Of a stretch of DNA of 64,000 nucleotides, positions 7,851-16,222 are shown piece by piece; position 1 is the first letter of the stretch; each line of letters opens with the position of its first letter. The notes below the pieces were generated by a model. The model did no database searches. It was not told the origin of the DNA and saw nothing but the letters and a program-made list of their open reading frames with translations. Both the position numbers and the translations under genes were made by a program. Source of the stretch: Bog-159 sp963818855 (lineage in GTDB: Bacteria; Acidobacteriota; Terriglobia; Bryobacterales; Bryobacteraceae); contig CAWFUH010000010.1 of assembly GCA_963818855.1 (NCBI GenBank), positions 124,001 to 188,000 on the forward strand, written 5' to 3'.

Positions 7851-8302
7851 AGATCTCGCTTTCGATCGGCGGCGCGGCGCGCGAAATCGATCCGGACCAA
7901 ACCGGCGCGCAGATCGCCGCCGTGGAACCGGGCGTCTATTCGGTGTTACTGGACGGCCGCAGCTACGAAGCCCGCATAGAACAAACGGATGGCGGTGTCG
8001 TCGTTTTCATCGACGGCCACCGTTTCGAAGTCGAGATCCACGATCCGCGCCGCTGGTCGCGCCAGAGCGGGCGGCAGGGCAGGGAAGGACGCCTGCTGGT
8101 GACGGCGCCCATGCCCGGCAAAATCGTGCGGCTGCTGGTGGCGGAGGGTCAAACGGTGGAAGCCGGCCAGGGCCTGCTGGTGGTGGAAGCCATGAAGATG
8201 CAAAACGAAATGAAAGCGCCCAAGGCCGGACACGTGGTTTCGTTAACTGCCCGCGAGGGCGCCACCGTGGCGGCGGGCGAGGTGTTGGCGGCGATTGAGT
8301 AA
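7847..8302 (+). CDS. Biotin carboxyl carrier protein
   Basis: 151 residues carrying the C-terminal biotinyl domain: the motif EAMKM is at 114-118, so K117 is the lysine that is biotinylated. The upstream PMPGKIVRLLVAEGQTVEAG and downstream KAGHVVSLTAREG segments form the two halves of the flattened beta-barrel. The N-terminal 80 residues resemble the linker region of propionyl/methylcrotonyl-type alpha subunits (LDGRSYEARI, FIDGHRFEVEI), which suggests that an alpha chain has been split into separate carboxylase and carrier genes. It overlaps both neighbours by a few bases, so it is translationally coupled. Confidence 0.92.
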   Translation: MKISLSIGGAAREIDPDQTGAQIAAVEPGVYSVLLDGRSYEARIEQTDGGVVVFIDGHRFEVEIHDPRRWSRQSGRQGREGRLLVTAPMPGKIVRLLVAEGQTVEAGQGLLVVEAMKMQNEMKAPKAGHVVSLTAREGATVAAGEVLAAIE

Positions 8303-9140
8303 GACAGGCCCTCACTCGCGAACGGCGGTCCTCACGGCGTGCATCGGGTGTTATGCTGCAGCCCGGCTATTGCAACCATTTGCAAGCAGCGTCCCTGTGC
8401 TTGTCATCGTGTCGCTGCATGTGATTCCGGCGGCATTGTTTGCTCTGTGGCACGGAGCCGCCGCTTACAGACTGCGCGGCATCGCTGTCTTCGTGGTCAT
8501 CTGTCTGGTAATAGGGAATGGCTTCGAAAATTTGAGCATCCTCACCGGCTTCCCTTTTGGCCATTACTACTTCACTGGTTTGATGGGGCCGCGGCTGTTG
8601 CGCGTTCCCATCTTTCTCGGCCTCGCCTATGTGGGTATGGGATACGTGTCCTGGACCCTGGGCCGTTTGCTGGTGGCCGGCACGCGGCCCCGCTTTACAG
8701 GATCGGAGATCGTCACCGTGCCCCTGGCGGCCGGCTTTGTCATGGTGGCCTGGGATCTTTCTATGGACCCGATCTGGTCCACCGTCATGCGCGCGTGGAT
8801 CTGGCTGCGGGGAGGAGCTTACTTCGGCGTGCCTGTGAGTAACTTCCTTGGCTGGTATCTTACTATCTATGTTATATATCAGTTATTCTCGCTTTACTTG
8901 CGTAAGCGTGCGTCAGATGGCGGCCCGGTGACTGCCGGTCACTGGCGCCTGGCAGTCGTCTTCTACGCGGTCTCCGCGCTCGGAAATCTCGTCCTCCTGG
9001 CTGATGGCGGAACCTCGCTGGCCACCGACGCTACGGGAGCCGTGTGGAAGATCAGCAGCATTGTTGCGGCGTCGGCCCTGGTTTCCATTTTTGTTATGGG
9101 CGCGTTCGCTTTCTTCGCATGGACGGCCATTGACCGGTAG
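8295..9140 (+). CDS. Multi-pass membrane protein, carotenoid biosynthesis (CruF/DUF422) family
   Basis: 281 residues with about seven hydrophobic helices. The central part, GNGFENLSILTGFPFGHYYF, then VAWDLSMDPIWS and a GVPVSNFLGWY motif, is characteristic of the DUF422 family, which includes the carotenoid 1',2'-hydratase CruF and bisanhydrobacterioruberin hydratase. Conserved acidic and aromatic residues in these loops are present, so an enzyme acting on an isoprenoid end group is plausible. No other carotenoid gene lies in the window. The TTG start at 8295 overlaps the carrier gene end by eight bases; a later start is possible. Confidence 0.7.
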   Translation: MSKTGPHSRTAVLTACIGCYAAARLLQPFASSVPVLVIVSLHVIPAALFALWHGAAAYRLRGIAVFVVICLVIGNGFENLSILTGFPFGHYYFTGLMGPRLLRVPIFLGLAYVGMGYVSWTLGRLLVAGTRPRFTGSEIVTVPLAAGFVMVAWDLSMDPIWSTVMRAWIWLRGGAYFGVPVSNFLGWYLTIYVIYQLFSLYLRKRASDGGPVTAGHWRLAVVFYAVSALGNLVLLADGGTSLATDATGAVWKISSIVAASALVSIFVMGAFAFFAWTAIDR

Positions 9141-9180
9141 GCGAGCGTCCCGCGGGCGCGTGGCGCGATAATGGAACATC

Positions 9181-9942
9181 ATGCCCACGGAAACGGTCTG
9201 CCCGGAGTGTGGCGGCAGCGGCTGGAAAATCATCGAGCGCGCGGATCTTTCCGGCGCCGAGCGCTGCGATTGCGTCTTCGGCGAGCGCGCCCGGCGCCTG
9301 GAAGAGAATGCGGCCATCCCGCCGCTCTACCGCAATGCGTCGTTCGACAATTTCGTGCTGCCCCGCGACAATCCCATCGGCCATCGCGAACTAGCCAACG
9401 TGCTGCTCACAGTCAAGTCCTTTTCCCGCGAATTCCCCACCGGCAAACACCTCGGCCTGCTGCTGGTAGGCGACCCCGGTTGCGGAAAGACACACCTTGC
9501 GGTGGCCGTGCTGCGCATCTTGATTTCGCGTGGATTCGAGGGTCTCTTCTTCGATTATCAGAACCTGCTCGACCGCATTCGCAAGGGATTCGACCAGGCG
9601 TCCGGCGCGGCCGACCGCGAAGCTTACCGCTTCGCCCTGGATGCCCAGGTGCTCCTGCTGGATGACTTGGGCGCGCATCGCGTCACGGATTGGGTGGAGG
9701 ATACCGTCACCAGCATCATCACTTACCGCTGTAATAATCAGAAGCCCATGATCGCCACCACCAACCTTCCGGACCCGGACGCCGGCAGCGTGATGATTGA
9801 GCGATCGACGCTGGGCAATCCCACGCACAAAATCTCTCTGGCGGAACGTATCGGTCCGCGCGCCCGCTCGCGTCTATTTGAAATGTGCAAAGTCGTGCGC
9901 ATGCCCCTGGTCGAAGATTACCGCTTGCGCAGGCCCGTGTAA
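9181..9942 (+). CDS. DnaC/DnaI-like helicase-loader AAA+ ATPase with N-terminal zinc ribbon
   Basis: 253 residues. An N-terminal zinc-binding module (CPEC at 7-10, CDC at 29-31) is followed by a RecA/AAA+ core with Walker A GDPGCGKT (97-104), Walker B VLLLDDLG (157-164) and a sensor-like ATTNLPD. This layout matches DnaI-type loaders that place DnaB on the origin, and also IstB-type ATPases. No IS21 transposase or inverted repeats are nearby, so the chromosomal loader is preferred. A GATAAT hexamer ends eight bases before the ATG with no Shine-Dalgarno, so the mRNA may be leaderless. The stop overlaps the next start codon by one base. Confidence 0.8.
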   Translation: MPTETVCPECGGSGWKIIERADLSGAERCDCVFGERARRLEENAAIPPLYRNASFDNFVLPRDNPIGHRELANVLLTVKSFSREFPTGKHLGLLLVGDPGCGKTHLAVAVLRILISRGFEGLFFDYQNLLDRIRKGFDQASGAADREAYRFALDAQVLLLDDLGAHRVTDWVEDTVTSIITYRCNNQKPMIATTNLPDPDAGSVMIERSTLGNPTHKISLAERIGPRARSRLFEMCKVVRMPLVEDYRLRRPV

Positions 9943-12257
9943 TGCGCCTGCTCCTCTTGCTGCTGGCCTTCGCGGCCGCCCTGCCGGCCCCCGAACCCGA
10001 CCTCCCGGCGGCAGCCCCGCTCGAGTTCGTGCAGGCCGTCGAGTTCCCCTACTACCTCTATCCGCCGGCGCTCTGGGAGCGCGAGTTGGTGTGGCTCAAG
10101 ACCCTCGGCATACACACCGTCGAGTTCTCCATCCCCTGGAACTGGCATCAGCCGGACGGCGGCGCCTGGGATTTTACGGGCGCGACCAGTCCGCGCCGCG
10201 ATCTGATGGGCTTTATTCATCTGTTGCGCCGCCTGGAGATGCGCGCCTGGATTCGTCCGCTGCCGCCAGTCAAAGGATGGATCAACAATGGTTATCCGCA
10301 GGGCGTCGCGCAAACGCGTGCGGGCGCCCGGCCTTGGCTGCACGAGATCGAGAACCTGCTAGCGCCCCAGACAGAAAAGCACGGCGGCCCCATCGCTTTC
10401 GTGGAGGGCGGTACGGCCTTGCTGGAAGTGCCGGCGCCGCCCCAGCCGGTGACGGTGGTTTCCGCCCGCGATGCTGCGGCGCTGACGCGCAGCCGCCAGG
10501 CGCTGGCCTCCGCCAGTGGCGCGCTGCTCTGGGAAGATGTCGAGGATGCGCTATACCCCATTGGCTGGGAGCGGCCCGGTGGTCCCACGTATCGCCCCGG
10601 GGCCGTCTCGCTAGATGGCGACGAGCGGCCCACCGTGGCGGCCCTGCGCCGTAACGCCACCCTGCTGCGGCATTGGGCGGCGCTGCTGCCCGGCATGAAA
10701 CCCGAACGCGTGCGCGGGGTAAGGCTCGCTACGGGCAAGCTCCCGGCCGGGGTCACCGCCGTGGAACTGATTTCGCGCCAGCCGGGCGTGGCTACCGCGG
10801 TGAGCATCTCCAATGAGAGCCGCCTGCCGTTCCACAACGCCCTGCGCACGTGGGATCCGTTCGCCAGGCGCTCCACCGATATTGAGAACGTTTCGCTGGC
10901 GCCACATCAGACGTTGTGGCTGCCTGTGAACGTCTCGCTCGGCGGCAAAGGCCTCTGCCGTGATTGCTCTGCATTCTCCAACGCCGAAGAGATCGTTTAC
11001 GCGACGGCCGAATTGCAGTCCGTCGAATTCGAAAACGGCACACTGGCCATGGAATTCGCCGCCCCCGCTGCGGCCGAGGCAGTGCTTCAGCTCGCCCGCC
11101 GTCCCTCCGGTCCCTTTCTGGCCGGTGGTCATCCGGCCGATTTCGATTTTGACGATAAGACAATGCGGGTGCGCTTGAAGATCCCGCAAGGCAAGGGGCC
11201 CGGCGATCTGATCCGCGTGGCGCTGGCCATCGAAGCGCCCGAACACTCCGCCTTCTTTGAGGACGCGAAGCGGCTGGTCATCGGCCGCGCAAACACCATC
11301 GCGACATCTTACTCTTCTAAGGAGCTCGCCGACCGCTCGCGCCTCCGCCTGCCCGAGGGATTTGCGGCGACACCGACCCGGAAGTCGCCGATGGAGATCG
11401 ACTATGCAGTGGATGTGCCGGCCAACGCGGCCCACGGCGACTGGGCCAACCTGGCCATCGAAGGGGATGGCGTGCCGCTCGGCCGCGCGCATTTGCAACT
11501 GTTCCGCCCGGCGTCGGTGCGTCTGGCTGAAGCCATTCGGCTGCACTTCGGCGGAGCCGCGGATCTGGCCGTCGAGCCGGCCATCATTCCCATCGATGCC
11601 ACTGGCGGGCGTACGGTAGATGTCAACGTGCGCAACAACTCTCCGGAGATCCAAACGTATTCGATCGAGGCTACGGGCACTGGATTCCAATTCCTGCCGC
11701 CCAAGGGCGAGATAAATTCCGGCGCCGTCATGGATCGCGTTCTCGCGCTGCGCGTCTTTCCCGACGGCGTAACGGCCGGCCTGCACGACTGGGTTTTGCA
11801 TTTTTCCGGTGGAGCACAGCTCGATTATCCCGCCCGGTTTTTGGCGATCCCGCGCGGCCAGGCCGTTGCGTGGTCAGCGGACCTGGACGGCGATGGCACG
11901 CCCGAGTGGGTCGTCGAAAATCAGAAAGTGCGCGCCGTGTTTTCCGCGCAGGATGGCGGACGCTGGCTGGAGTTCGTATGGAAGGAGTCCGCCCCGCACG
12001 GTCTGAACGTGTTGCCGGAAAGCGGCGCACTGGCGGGCGGGGGTGCGGTGGAAGTTCACGCCGGCGATGGCACGCTCGAATTCACGGGCAGGGATTGGAA
12101 GCGGACGGTGCGGCTGTCGGGCACGGAAGCCAAGCTCACTGTGGAGCAGACTACGCCGTTACCCGCCGAGACACTGGAAAGCGGAAAGCACAACGAGATT
12201 GCGTTCCAAGTCACCCGCGAGTCCGCCACCCATGCCGGCTACACGCTGTCGAAGTAG
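9942..12257 (+). CDS. Secreted GH35-like glycoside hydrolase-related protein
   Basis: 771 residues from ATG 9942 (TAATG overlap with the loader gene). Residues 1-15 form a leucine-rich signal peptide. The N-terminal domain opens like GH35/GH42 beta-galactosidases: a WERELVWLKTLGIHTVEFSI segment followed by PWNWHQPDGGAWDFTG, the strand where the barrel starts. The later catalytic glutamates are not obvious, and the remaining 450 residues read as several beta-sandwich domains. It is therefore probably a divergent or inactive family member. Start choice rests on the signal peptide; the frame also extends upstream to 9885 inside the loader gene. Confidence 0.65.
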   Translation: MRLLLLLLAFAAALPAPEPDLPAAAPLEFVQAVEFPYYLYPPALWERELVWLKTLGIHTVEFSIPWNWHQPDGGAWDFTGATSPRRDLMGFIHLLRRLEMRAWIRPLPPVKGWINNGYPQGVAQTRAGARPWLHEIENLLAPQTEKHGGPIAFVEGGTALLEVPAPPQPVTVVSARDAAALTRSRQALASASGALLWEDVEDALYPIGWERPGGPTYRPGAVSLDGDERPTVAALRRNATLLRHWAALLPGMKPERVRGVRLATGKLPAGVTAVELISRQPGVATAVSISNESRLPFHNALRTWDPFARRSTDIENVSLAPHQTLWLPVNVSLGGKGLCRDCSAFSNAEEIVYATAELQSVEFENGTLAMEFAAPAAAEAVLQLARRPSGPFLAGGHPADFDFDDKTMRVRLKIPQGKGPGDLIRVALAIEAPEHSAFFEDAKRLVIGRANTIATSYSSKELADRSRLRLPEGFAATPTRKSPMEIDYAVDVPANAAHGDWANLAIEGDGVPLGRAHLQLFRPASVRLAEAIRLHFGGAADLAVEPAIIPIDATGGRTVDVNVRNNSPEIQTYSIEATGTGFQFLPPKGEINSGAVMDRVLALRVFPDGVTAGLHDWVLHFSGGAQLDYPARFLAIPRGQAVAWSADLDGDGTPEWVVENQKVRAVFSAQDGGRWLEFVWKESAPHGLNVLPESGALAGGGAVEVHAGDGTLEFTGRDWKRTVRLSGTEAKLTVEQTTPLPAETLESGKHNEIAFQVTRESATHAGYTLSK

Positions 12258-12299
12258 CGGCACCACAGGGCGTGTATCTTAGTACGGAGGGATCGCGTC

Positions 12300-13136
12300 T
12301 TGAACGTACTCGAACTCACTGCACTGGTCGGTGCCGTATCCGTGGCGGCAGGATTCCTGGGCGCGCTCACGGGATTGGGCGGCGGCGTGGTGATCACCCC
12401 CGCGATGGTGCTGCTGCTGGGCATCGATCTGCACTACGCCATGGGCGCCGCGCTGATTTCGGTAATCGCTACTTCTTCGGGCGCGGCATCGGCATACGTC
12501 CGCGAGGGCTTCTCGAATATCCGCATCGGCATGTTCCTGGAGATTGCCACCACTACAGGTGCGGTGTGCGGCGCTTTCGCCGCGGCCAAGGTCTCGCCCG
12601 CCATTCTCGGCGTGCTTTTCGGGCTGGTGCTGCTGCATGCGGCCTGGGTCTCTACTCGCGGACACCCCGCGCCGCGGCCGGGGCAAACCGACGATCCGCT
12701 GGCGGCGCGTCTCCGGCTGAACGGCGAGTATCCCACCGCGAAGGGTCCCAGCTCTTACAAAGTCAGTCACGTAAAAACCGGCTTCGGGCTGATGTTCGTA
12801 GCGGGCGCGGTTTCCGGCCTGCTGGGCATAGGCTCCGGCGCATTGAAAGTCGTGGCCATGGATCGCGCTATGCGTATCCCCTTCAAAGTCTCCACTACCA
12901 CCAGCAACTTCATGATCGGTGTGACCGCGGCCGCCAGCGCGGGCATCTATCTTAAGCGTGGCTACATCGATCCCGGACTCACCATGCCGGTCATGCTGGG
13001 GGTGCTCTCGGGCTCCGTGCTGGGAGCGCGTCTGCTGCCCGGCGCTCCCACCATTATTCTGCGGCGCGTATTCGGTGTGGTAGTCGCGGCACTGGCGGTT
13101 GAGATGATCTACAGCGCCCTGACGGGGAAACTCTGA
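12300..13136 (+). CDS. TauE/SafE-family membrane transporter
   Basis: 278 residues, about eight membrane helices in two homologous halves. The two signature glycine-rich loops are seen: GFLGALTGLGGGVVITPAMV near 20-39 and VSGLLGIGSGALKVVAMDRA near 171-190. The family exports sulfite, sulfoacetate or related organic anions. The start is TTG at 12300 with GGAGGG nine bases upstream. The DUF1634 gene overlaps by one base (TGATG), a very common pairing, and probably encodes an accessory subunit. The substrate is unknown; cysK at 4.5 kb is too distant to argue for sulfite. Confidence 0.85.
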   Translation: MNVLELTALVGAVSVAAGFLGALTGLGGGVVITPAMVLLLGIDLHYAMGAALISVIATSSGAASAYVREGFSNIRIGMFLEIATTTGAVCGAFAAAKVSPAILGVLFGLVLLHAAWVSTRGHPAPRPGQTDDPLAARLRLNGEYPTAKGPSSYKVSHVKTGFGLMFVAGAVSGLLGIGSGALKVVAMDRAMRIPFKVSTTTSNFMIGVTAAASAGIYLKRGYIDPGLTMPVMLGVLSGSVLGARLLPGAPTIILRRVFGVVVAALAVEMIYSALTGKL

Positions 13137-13537
13137 TGTCGACCCAATCCGGGAAGCGTGTGCAGATCACTGACCGGCAGGTGGACGAAGTCATCGGTTT
13201 ATTGCTGCGCTACGGCGTGATATTCTCCGCAACCGTAGTCGGCGCCGGCGGAATCTGGTATCTGATCCAATTCGGAATGACCGCTCCGGCGTATCACATC
13301 CTTCGCGCCGAGCCGGAGTATCTGCGCCACCTGCGCGGCATCGTCAGCGGCATCCCGGGTTTCCACTGCCGGCGTATGATTCAGCTCGGACTGGTGATGT
13401 TGATCGCCACACCGGTGGCGCGGGTAGCCTTCTCGGTGGTGGCTTTTTTCCTGCAGCGCGACCGTGCTTATGTGGTGATCACGCTCATCGTGCTGGCCGT
13501 TCTGTTGTTCAGCCTGACGGGGAAAGCGAGCGGCTGA
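13136..13537 (+). CDS. DUF1634 membrane protein, TauE partner
   Basis: 133 residues with three hydrophobic helices (about 26-46, 80-100 and 108-128). The segment LRGIVSGIPGFHCRRMIQLGLVMLIATPVARV is typical of DUF1634, whose genes usually sit directly after a TauE/SafE gene. The start overlaps the transporter stop. The biochemical role is not known; a stabilising or regulatory subunit of the exporter is the simplest guess. It ends exactly where the convergent acyltransferase gene ends. Confidence 0.8.
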   Translation: MSTQSGKRVQITDRQVDEVIGLLLRYGVIFSATVVGAGGIWYLIQFGMTAPAYHILRAEPEYLRHLRGIVSGIPGFHCRRMIQLGLVMLIATPVARVAFSVVAFFLQRDRAYVVITLIVLAVLLFSLTGKASG

Positions 13538-14632
13538 TTAATCGGCGGGCACGCGATCCGGCTTCGCGCCAGACCACTGCCACACCCAACCCCGGACGTA
13601 CGCCACAATCTCTTTACGGTAAATCTTGGCCGTGCCCAGGAGCAACATCAGCACGATCAGGACCGCGGCCGCCAGCACCGTCTGCCCGACATCCAGATTG
13701 TTTTTGCACCAAGGCAACCAGCGCCCATACACCAGTTCGATGTGCACCCAGTACACCAGCAGCGAAGTGGTGCCGAACTGCCGTACCCAGCTCCAGCCGG
13801 CCCCTGCGGCGTATTGCGTCCAAACGAACGCCAGCGCCAGGATCATCAGTGTCACGCCCAGCTTGATCAGCACCTGCGCCGGACTATCCAGCCAGAACTC
13901 GGATTTCGGATAAATGGAGAAAGGCAGGTTGGCGAAGTAGCGAGACGCCAGGATCAAACCCACGCCGAGCATGGCGGTCCATTGCATGGCACGATCGTAT
14001 TGCTCGTGCTTCAGCAGCCGGATCAGGCTGCCGGCGCTCATCCCAAACGCCATGTACGCGGCCCAGGGAAAGAAGCTGAAGTAGTTGTAGTCGGGCGCGA
14101 TGTAAGCCTTCACGATCCACGGCACACCCGTCCAATTCAATTGCGAAATAAGTGGGGAGAGGCCGGCAATCAGCAAGCCGGCGGCCGCGCAGATGCGCAC
14201 TCGCTGCTCCGTGGTAAACAGTGCCAGTGCCGACATCATCGCGATGCCGAAGCCCATGCAGTTCAGGATGTCGACCTTCAACAAATTGGTCCACGGGCTA
14301 GGCCAACTGAACAACCAGAGCTGCAGCCGCAGCAGCATCGCAATGCCGAACAGGTAACCCGCACGCCGCAACGTACCCGTAACCCGGTCTCGCTGCGAAA
14401 CGCCTTTGCGCTCGAAGCTGTACATCAGGAACGCGAGTGTGACGCCCGTCAGAAACAGGAAGATAGCCGGCGGCATGCCGCCGAAAAACTGCGAGAGCAT
14501 ATAGGCCGCGCCGCCCCGCAGGTCCGGCTTCAGGAAGGAATGGAAGGCGTGGCCTTGCAGCATGATAATACCCCCCACGCCGCGCAGCCAGTCCAAGAAG
14601 GTCAGCCTGTTTCTGGTACCGCTTGATTCCAT
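13538..14632 (-). CDS. Multi-pass membrane acyltransferase-like protein (DUF1624/acyltransferase-3 type)
   Basis: 364 residues with about ten membrane helices. The N-terminus RLTFLDWLRGVGGIIMLQGH resembles the FLDxxRG...H active-site segment shared by acyltransferase-3 and heparan-N-acetyltransferase-like (DUF1624) proteins, which move acyl groups across the membrane onto sugars or lipids. The histidine after MLQG would be the catalytic candidate. The C-terminal helix pair includes FGTTSLLVYWVHIELVYGRW, also typical. No glycan gene cluster is adjacent, so the acceptor is unknown. Confidence 0.65.
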   Translation of the reverse strand: MESSGTRNRLTFLDWLRGVGGIIMLQGHAFHSFLKPDLRGGAAYMLSQFFGGMPPAIFLFLTGVTLAFLMYSFERKGVSQRDRVTGTLRRAGYLFGIAMLLRLQLWLFSWPSPWTNLLKVDILNCMGFGIAMMSALALFTTEQRVRICAAAGLLIAGLSPLISQLNWTGVPWIVKAYIAPDYNYFSFFPWAAYMAFGMSAGSLIRLLKHEQYDRAMQWTAMLGVGLILASRYFANLPFSIYPKSEFWLDSPAQVLIKLGVTLMILALAFVWTQYAAGAGWSWVRQFGTTSLLVYWVHIELVYGRWLPWCKNNLDVGQTVLAAAVLIVLMLLLGTAKIYRKEIVAYVRGWVWQWSGAKPDRVPAD

Positions 14633-14656
14633 GCGCCTGGTTTTCGCCCGGTCCGA

Positions 14657-15340
14657 TTACCGTTGCGGGTACTCCCGCTTTACGTTCTTCGGCAGCTTCA
14701 ATTTCAGGGCCGACTCCGGCAGATCCGGATTGATCTTCAAATCCGCGTACGTGGCCAGTTCGTAGTCGCCGCCCTTAAGATAAAACTTCTGCTGCACCGG
14801 GTAGCCGTTGTCGGCAACCCACATCTCTAATTTCGATAGATGCTGCAAGACCTCTTTAGATTTCGGGATTAGTTCCAGGCATTCGGTTTTTTGCCCCTCG
14901 ATCGTCTGTGGACCCACCCAGCGCAAATTGTACGAAGCCTGCAGATCAGCACGCGACGTTCCGAAACCCAGCAGAAAGAATTCTTCCAATAATTCCCGGT
15001 ACCTGCTCACCTCGAATTCATCCACCGTCTGCATTTTGGGGTAATAAATGTCTACCGTGTGGCCTTGGAATGCGACCGTTTTGGGATCGGGTTCCGTCAG
15101 ATTGATGAGCATGCGCACATCCCGCGAATGCACGCGTTTCAGCAGGATTGTACCCGAATCCACATTGTCTTCATTCACCGCCGCCGTATGCGACACCCGG
15201 CGAATTTTCGCCGACATGCTCCGGAACGCGGCGCCCGCTTTGTCCAGGCGATCGAGCGCCGTATCCAGTTCGCTCGGTGGCATGGCGCGGACGGGCGCAC
15301 TCAAGGCGATTCCCAAGATTGCGATAACGGAATAATTCAT
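14657..15340 (-). CDS. LolA-like outer-membrane lipoprotein carrier/sorting protein
   Basis: 227 residues with a signal peptide (about 1-19, cleavage near VRA-MPP). The pattern FRSMSAKIRRVSH, then SGTILLKRVHS, KTVAFQGHTVDIYYPKMQTV and LEMWVADNGYPVQQKF, follows the LolA/LppX half-barrel fold that carries acyl chains across the periplasm. Acidobacterial members are often not the essential LolA but a paralogue for specific lipids. It lies 12 bases after the 116-residue membrane protein gene, so the two form an operon. Confidence 0.75.
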   Translation of the reverse strand: MNYSVIAILGIALSAPVRAMPPSELDTALDRLDKAGAAFRSMSAKIRRVSHTAAVNEDNVDSGTILLKRVHSRDVRMLINLTEPDPKTVAFQGHTVDIYYPKMQTVDEFEVSRYRELLEEFFLLGFGTSRADLQASYNLRWVGPQTIEGQKTECLELIPKSKEVLQHLSKLEMWVADNGYPVQQKFYLKGGDYELATYADLKINPDLPESALKLKLPKNVKREYPQR

Positions 15341-15352
15341 GCGGGCAGCCCT

Positions 15353-15703
15353 TCAGGGCTTGGCGAAGACCATGTAGCCTTTGGTTTCCCCGTCTGAGTC
15401 GGCAATGGGTTGCACCCGGGTCACGGTCACCTGTTTCTGGTGCGTGAAGTTTTTGAGCAGCCCGGCGAGCTTCTGCGCCTGCTGATCTTTCGGCACCTCC
15501 GCCAGAAGCTCCGGCTCGACCCAATAGACGCTGCTGCCGTGTTCATCCGGCAGCACGGAAACGGAACTGACCCGAGGTGTGCGCGGCTGGTCCCGAAACC
15601 ATCCGCGCGGAGTCAGCATTACGAAGACTAGTATGATGCCGACCATCACGTCGTATTGCCAGCTGGCGCGCGGGTAATCCCAGAAAATGAAACGCTTCAG
15701 CAC
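15353..15703 (-). CDS. Small membrane-anchored protein upstream of the LolA-like gene
   Basis: 116 residues starting at GTG 15703. Residues 5-15 (FIFWDYPRASW) precede a single membrane helix (about 19-33), then a short extracytoplasmic domain of about 75 residues. I recognise it as a conserved acidobacterial hypothetical but know no function. Its tight linkage with the LolA-like gene suggests an inner-membrane partner for a lipid or lipoprotein carrier; that is inference. The GTG start is the first codon consistent with the conserved N-terminus; there is no strong ribosome binding site. Confidence 0.6.
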   Translation of the reverse strand: MLKRFIFWDYPRASWQYDVMVGIILVFVMLTPRGWFRDQPRTPRVSSVSVLPDEHGSSVYWVEPELLAEVPKDQQAQKLAGLLKNFTHQKQVTVTRVQPIADSDGETKGYMVFAKP

Positions 15704-15755
15704 CTGAAGCCACAGTCTAACAGATGGACATGCACGGTGCGCGGGCGCCGGCCGG

Positions 15756-15822
15756 TGGTGCGAACGGGGGGAGTTGAATCCCCGCGGAGTTTCCCCCGCC
15801 AGATCCTAAGTCTGAGCCGCCG
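15756..15822 (-). tRNA. 3' fragment of a tRNA-Leu (UAG), not a complete tRNA
   Basis: Read on the reverse strand, the segment has an anticodon stem-loop TCAGA-CTTAGGA-TCTGG with anticodon TAG (15808-15806), a variable-arm hairpin GCGG...CCGC, a T-arm GGGG-ATTCAACT-CCCC and a 3' strand CGTTCGC followed by ACCA. These match a class II tRNA-Leu. The 5' acceptor strand (GCGAACG would be needed) and the D-arm are absent, and the G53-C61 pair of the T-arm is A-C. It is therefore a 3' tRNA fragment, the kind of remnant left as an attachment site when an element integrates into a tRNA gene. Confidence 0.55.
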
Positions 15823-16222
15823 GGCGAGCTTCTAACGCTTGATCGGCGCCGCCGCGATATCGGGAATCGGCAAATTGCCGAACTCACCGTCTTGCTGCAG
15901 ATCTCAAAGTGGCTTCTCGTACGACTCGCTGCCGTAACGCCTGCCACCGCGTCACTGATCGTGCTATGACGCTTCGGCTTCAGATGCTATGCTGACCGGG
16001 TAACGGAGAACGTACGGATGGCACACATGCGGTCGTGAAAGGACCTGTCCGGCATCCGGGTTGCCGGCCGAGCGCGGCGGAAAAGAAGTAACTAGCGAAG
16101 CCAGCGCCCGCGCCGGGGCGTGCGAAACCACCGACATGGAGATCCGCGTGCGATCGATAGAGAACTCGTTGCCCGGATTCTGGCTCAACAACCGTGACGT
16201 CTCCACCAACCCCGCGTAAAGG
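15823..16222. other. Non-coding gap between the tRNA fragment and the aldehyde dehydrogenase
   Basis: About 400 bases with no convincing gene. A reverse-strand frame of 90 codons (15964-16236) has no family features, no ribosome binding site and starts inside the dehydrogenase gene. Short peptide-like tails on the reverse strand at about 15835-15910 (ending in DIAAAPIKR and in SYEKPL) look like broken C-termini of lost genes. The gap is consistent with debris around an old integration site. Confidence 0.4.

Noticed and set aside
9181..9942. IstB transposition protein of an IS21 element
   Set aside because: There is no IstA transposase and no terminal inverted repeat; the N-terminal zinc module is typical of DnaI-like loaders.
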